Shown piece by piece: positions 22,811 to 25,418 of a stretch of DNA of 25,418 bases. Source of the DNA: Scybalocola_A sp900557175 (GTDB taxonomy: Bacteria; Bacillota; Clostridia; Lachnospirales; Lachnospiraceae); assembly GCA_937890745.1 (NCBI GenBank), contig CALADH010000050.1, positions 1-25,418 on the forward strand, in the 5' to 3' direction. The stretch's first letter is position 1, and every line of letters begins with the position of its first letter. The position numbers and the translations under genes are program-made. Under the pieces are notes generated by a model, which was given only the letters and a program-made list of their open reading frames with translations, made no database searches and was not told the origin of the DNA.

Positions 22811-22839
22811 TTGCTTTCGTATACTAGAGTAATTTATAT
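22811..22839 (+). promoter_or_regulatory. Candidate promoter of the DedA gene
   Basis: TTGCTT (22811-22816), a 17-bp spacer, then TTATAT (22834-22839). The ribosome binding site lies within about 10 bp of the predicted start site. Confidence 0.45.
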
Positions 22840-22855
22840 TGTACGGAGTGTTTTT

Positions 22856-23476
22856 ATGGCTGAAACGCTGATTGAAATTTTAGACAAATTCGGTTACATA
22901 GGGGTGACACTTTTAATTGCTTTAGAAAATATTTTTCCGCCGATTCCATCGGAGGTGATTCTGACCTTCGGCGGCTTTATGACAACTTATACAAAATTAA
23001 CGCCCGCCGGTGTGATTGCATGTGCGACGGCAGGTTCTGTCATCGGCGCCGTCGTACTTTATGAAGTCGGCTGCCTTCTGACAAAAGATAAGCTGGATTA
23101 TTTTTTATACGGAAAGCTCGGACGTCTTTTGCATTTTAACAGAGATGATGTTGAATATACGATGACATGGTTTAACAAGAAAGGTAAATATACTGTATTT
23201 TTTTGCCGCTGCGTGCCGATTGTGCGAAGCCTGATTTCAATTCCCGCCGGCATGGCTAAAATGCCGTGGGGCTCTTTTCTCGCGATGACAGCCGTCGGCT
23301 CTGCCATATGGAATATACTTCTTGTAAGTCTCGGACGTCTTGCCGGACAGTCGTGGACGATCGCTGCCGGATGGATACGCACTTACGGGAATATTTTTAA
23401 AGTCATTTTAATTGCGGCGGTTATCCTTTGGCTGACCTATATTATTTTAAAACGGCAGAAAAAGAAAAAGGCTTAA
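22856..23476 (+). CDS. DedA family membrane protein (VTT/SNARE-associated domain)
   Basis: A 206-residue polytopic membrane protein. Seen: GVTLLIALENIFPPIPSEVIL near the N-terminus (family E and P residues), FFCRCVPIVRSLISIPAGMAKM in the middle (R-x-x-P-x-x-R motif and G), three C-terminal helices, and a basic tail KRQKKKKA. DedA proteins act in membrane lipid handling, with undecaprenyl-phosphate or phospholipid flipping reported for members. The start is ATG 22856, with GGAG 8 nt upstream, rather than the earlier frame opening at 22811. Its last codons overlap the terminator of the convergent tRNA gene. Confidence 0.93.
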   Translation: MAETLIEILDKFGYIGVTLLIALENIFPPIPSEVILTFGGFMTTYTKLTPAGVIACATAGSVIGAVVLYEVGCLLTKDKLDYFLYGKLGRLLHFNRDDVEYTMTWFNKKGKYTVFFCRCVPIVRSLISIPAGMAKMPWGSFLAMTAVGSAIWNILLVSLGRLAGQSWTIAAGWIRTYGNIFKVILIAAVILWLTYIILKRQKKKKA

Positions 23477-23502
23477 TTCCGTGAATATCATGGAATTAAG
23501 CC
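23461..23502 (-). terminator. Terminator of tRNA-Thr
   Basis: On the minus strand a perfect 11-bp stem GGCTTAATTCC/GGAATTAAGCC is followed by TTTTTCTTT. It lies 3 bp after the tRNA and overlaps the dedA stop codon and last codons. Confidence 0.9.
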
Positions 23503-23505
23503 ATA

Positions 23506-23578
23506 AGCTGCCTAGGGGACTTGAACCCCCGGCCTCCGCCTTACCAAGGCGACGCTCTACCGACTGAGCCAAGGCAGC
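23506..23578 (-). tRNA. tRNA-Thr (anticodon GGT)
   Basis: A 73-nt cloverleaf. Acceptor GCTGCCT/AGGCAGC, D arm GGCTC-AGTCGGTA-GAGC, anticodon stem TCGCC/GGCGG with loop TTGGTAA (anticodon GGT, reads ACC and ACT), T arm GGGGG-TTCAAGT-CCCCT, and discriminator U. CCA is not encoded. It has its own consensus promoter and terminator. Confidence 0.96.
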
Positions 23579-23598
23579 GCGCTGTAGCAACGAAAATA

Positions 23599-23627
23599 AT
23601 CATACTATAGCCGCCTTTTTTTGTCAA
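23599..23627 (-). promoter_or_regulatory. Promoter of tRNA-Thr
   Basis: On the minus strand, TTGACA (revcomp of 23622-23627), a 17-bp spacer, then TATGAT (revcomp of 23599-23604). This is a strong sigma-A site about 20 bp before the tRNA. Confidence 0.88.
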
Positions 23628-23660
23628 TAGCTTTGCGCCGTTTATTTAAAATTTTAACTT

Positions 23661-24896
23661 CTAATCCAAGCACCAGTCACCGTTTTCAAAAACTTTAACT
23701 TCGCTGCCATCTTCTTTAATGCCTGTAATTGTCAGGTCTTTTGTGCCTACCATAAAGTCAACGTGTGTCATGGAATCGTTGCCGCCGGCAGCCTTAAGTT
23801 CTTCCTCTGTCATTGCAGCGCCGCCTTTGACTGTTGTCGGATAACAGGAACCAAGAGCAAAGTGACATGATGCATTTTCATCAAATAATGTATCAAAGAA
23901 AAGATAGCCCATGCCGGATATCGGTGAGGTGTACGGCACTAAAGCAACCTCACCAAGACGTTTTGCACCGACGTCAGTTTCAATAATTCTCTTTAATATA
24001 TCTTCGCCTTCGGCCGCGCTGTAACCAGTCACCTCACCATCATGGAAGGTCAGTGAAAAATCACGGATCAGGGCGCCGTCATGGCAAAGCGGCATCGAGG
24101 AAACAAGCGTTCCTTCGGCTATGCGGTTGTCCGGCATTGTAAATATTTCCTCCGTCGGCATATTTGCAAAGAAACGGACGCCGTTGCCGCCGACCTCGGA
24201 GCCGCCCTCCCATATATGATTTTTTGCAAGACCGACTGTAAAGTCAGTGCCGATACTGTTTGTGTAGTGAAGCTTTGCAAAAGCATATTTATTAAGCACA
24301 CTGCAGCGGTGGCTCAATGTTTTATCGTGATCCTCCCATGCTTTTTCTGCACCGCTTTCTCCGACGCGCACCGTTGTAAAAATAGCTTCCCACAGTTTTT
24401 TTACAGCGTCTTCGCCCGAAAGTGTTGGGAACATTTTTAATGCCCACTTTTCATTCGGCACGGCAGCGACATTCCACTGGAGTTCACTATTCATCATACG
24501 CTTATAAAAATACTTCAGTGCTTCGTTGCCTGCCTTTGACGAGGCGCGCATTCTCGCGTCATCAACACCTTTAAAGACTTCCGGATCACTGCTTGTCACT
24601 GTGAGAAAGGCTGCACCGCTTTTTGCATAATCATTCATGGAGTCAGCCCGCCACTGCGGAAATGCCTCAACGGCTTCCATCGGCGCATGATCAAACCAGA
24701 GACGACGTTCGATATCATCTCTCCAATGAACGATAACCTCCCCTGAGCCTGCTTTGTAAGCTTCCTCGATAAGCATACGCCCGAAGGCAAAGTGTTCTGC
24801 CGGACAGCGAAGCACAAGCTGCTGGCCTTTCTGAATATTAATCCCTTTACGCACTAAAAGTGCGGCATACTCTCTTAAATTTTCTTCAAAACTCAT
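23661..24896 (-). CDS. M29 family metallo-aminopeptidase
   Basis: A 411-residue protein of the AmpS/PepS (thermophilic aminopeptidase) family. Family landmarks: YAALLVRKGINIQKGQQL at the N-terminus, FANMPTEEIFTMPD (metal-ligand Glu region) at about 243-256, GEVALVPYTSPIS, LFFDTLFDENASCHFALG (Glu and His ligands) and NDSMTHVDFMVGT (His and Asp ligands). It is a cytosolic exopeptidase acting in peptide turnover. GGAGGG precedes ATG 24896. No signal peptide. It sits between the dfx terminator and tRNA-Thr and appears monocistronic. I found no convincing promoter in the 30 bp available. Confidence 0.94.
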   Translation of the reverse strand: MSFEENLREYAALLVRKGINIQKGQQLVLRCPAEHFAFGRMLIEEAYKAGSGEVIVHWRDDIERRLWFDHAPMEAVEAFPQWRADSMNDYAKSGAAFLTVTSSDPEVFKGVDDARMRASSKAGNEALKYFYKRMMNSELQWNVAAVPNEKWALKMFPTLSGEDAVKKLWEAIFTTVRVGESGAEKAWEDHDKTLSHRCSVLNKYAFAKLHYTNSIGTDFTVGLAKNHIWEGGSEVGGNGVRFFANMPTEEIFTMPDNRIAEGTLVSSMPLCHDGALIRDFSLTFHDGEVTGYSAAEGEDILKRIIETDVGAKRLGEVALVPYTSPISGMGYLFFDTLFDENASCHFALGSCYPTTVKGGAAMTEEELKAAGGNDSMTHVDFMVGTKDLTITGIKEDGSEVKVFENGDWCLD

Positions 24897-24930
24897 GATT
24901 TCCCTCCTAAATAATACGATAACCTATTCC

Positions 24931-24966
24931 AAAAAAATCCCTCTGATAACTCAGGGGGATTTTTTT
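24931..24966 (-). terminator. Terminator of dfx
   Basis: AAAAAAATCCCTCTGA and TCAGGGGGATTTTTTT form a stem around a TAAC loop, with T-runs on both strands, so it can work in either direction. It lies 13 bp after the dfx stop. Confidence 0.93.
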
Positions 24967-24979
24967 AAGACTTATGTTT

Positions 24980-25357
24980 TTATTCAGCCTTCCATAATCC
25001 GTGAAGATTGCAGTAAGCATATACGCCTGTCACTTCTTCGCCGTCTGTTAAAACAAATGTTGCTTCCGGTTTTTCCTCAGGTTTTAAAGACTTCATCTGA
25101 TTGCCCTTTGTTGTCTCAACCCAGATAAACGGAATATAGTGCTCTGCCATCATCGGATGTTCTACAGAACCGACAGAAACTTTAACAACATTACCTTCTT
25201 TTGTAACAACAGGTACGTGCTTTTCAACAGCCGCATCCACTGTACCCGGTACAATTTCTTTCATCTTTTCGCCGCAGCACATTACCGGAACACCTTTATT
25301 CTCCACGAATGCTACGATATTGCCGCAATGCTCACATACATAAAATTTTGCCTTCAT
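24980..25357 (-). CDS. dfx: Desulfoferrodoxin (superoxide reductase)
   Basis: A 125-residue protein that reduces superoxide to hydrogen peroxide without making oxygen, an anaerobe's defence. The N-terminal desulforedoxin-like domain holds a rubredoxin-type iron site (C8, C11, C27, C28). The C-terminal SOR domain supplies the Fe(His)4Cys centre (H47, H67, H73, H119 and C116 in YCNLHGLW), with the E45-K46-H47 triad next to it. It is the two-iron (1Fe plus 1Fe) class. GGGAGG precedes ATG 25357. The gene ends in a strong terminator; its promoter is at or beyond the window end. Confidence 0.97.
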   Translation of the reverse strand: MKAKFYVCEHCGNIVAFVENKGVPVMCCGEKMKEIVPGTVDAAVEKHVPVVTKEGNVVKVSVGSVEHPMMAEHYIPFIWVETTKGNQMKSLKPEEKPEATFVLTDGEEVTGVYAYCNLHGLWKAE

Positions 25358-25418
25358 TATTATATCCTCCCTAATAAATCAAGTCTTTCTTCCTTTAAAA
25401 TAAAGGATTTTTAAAGTT

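Noticed and set aside
24081..24440. Plus-strand 119-codon frame antisense to the aminopeptidase
   Set aside because: Opposite a conserved M29 coding region, no ribosome binding site.
25391..25412. Hairpin TCCTTTA/TAAAGGA followed by TTTTT on the plus strand
   Set aside because: It looks like a weak terminator but no plus-strand gene precedes it. It is AT-only in part and may be the dfx upstream region.
1..25418. CRISPR array, rRNA or prophage
   Set aside because: No regularly spaced repeat series, no rRNA-like sequence and no phage structural genes seen.

Overview
The window looks like a Bacillota chromosome, class Clostridia and most likely a Lachnospiraceae-type gut anaerobe. This rests on the L32 sequence type, a Pta-AckA acetate pathway, a rubredoxin-like superoxide reductase (desulfoferrodoxin), strong AGGAGG ribosome binding sites, consensus sigma-A promoters with 17-bp spacers, a CIRCE-controlled groESL operon, and a YlbJ-type sporulation protein. 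The genus cannot be named from sequence alone. Most genes lie on the minus strand.

Layout: (1) 1-203 is the 3' end of a group II intron: the last 40 residues of its maturase plus RNA domains V and VI. (2) 204-1867 is an AT-rich two-gene minus-strand operon: a DUF4365-like nuclease-fold protein and an unrecognised partner. It abuts the intron, and the two together look like an accessory insertion. (3) 2082-7644 is core: rpmF and its upstream partner yceD, pta-ackA, then divergent tmcAL (ylbM) and ylbJ. It resembles the ylbJ-ylbM-ylbN-rpmF neighbourhood of Bacillus with pta-ackA inserted. (4) 7675-14878 holds a membrane-anchored amidase, guaB, a DUF6106-like membrane protein, groS-groL and glnS, all on the minus strand with their own promoters and several clear terminators. 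(5) 15021-22253 is a compact eight- or nine-cistron minus-strand operon. It carries a BlaI/MecI-type repressor, a BlaR1-like M56 sensor protease, two ABC-2 type permeases with an ATPase, a second ATPase with eroded motifs, an exported multidomain protein split by an apparent one-base frameshift, and a short FtsX-like permease. Two TACA-N2-TGTA operators sit over its promoter. (6) 22302-25357 holds a CmpB-like membrane protein, a DedA protein, tRNA-Thr(GGT), an M29 aminopeptidase and desulfoferrodoxin.

How they work together: Pta and AckA convert acetyl-CoA to acetate and ATP, and the neighbouring TmcAL uses acetate and ATP to modify elongator tRNA-Met. GuaB, GlnS, L32 and GroESL are housekeeping. 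The BlaI/BlaR1-ABC operon is the best candidate for an under-described system. It reads as a ligand-sensing, proteolysis-relieved switch that turns on its own dual export or envelope-protection machinery. Its ligand cannot be read from the sequence, and the sensor's extracellular domain is not a penicillin-binding domain.
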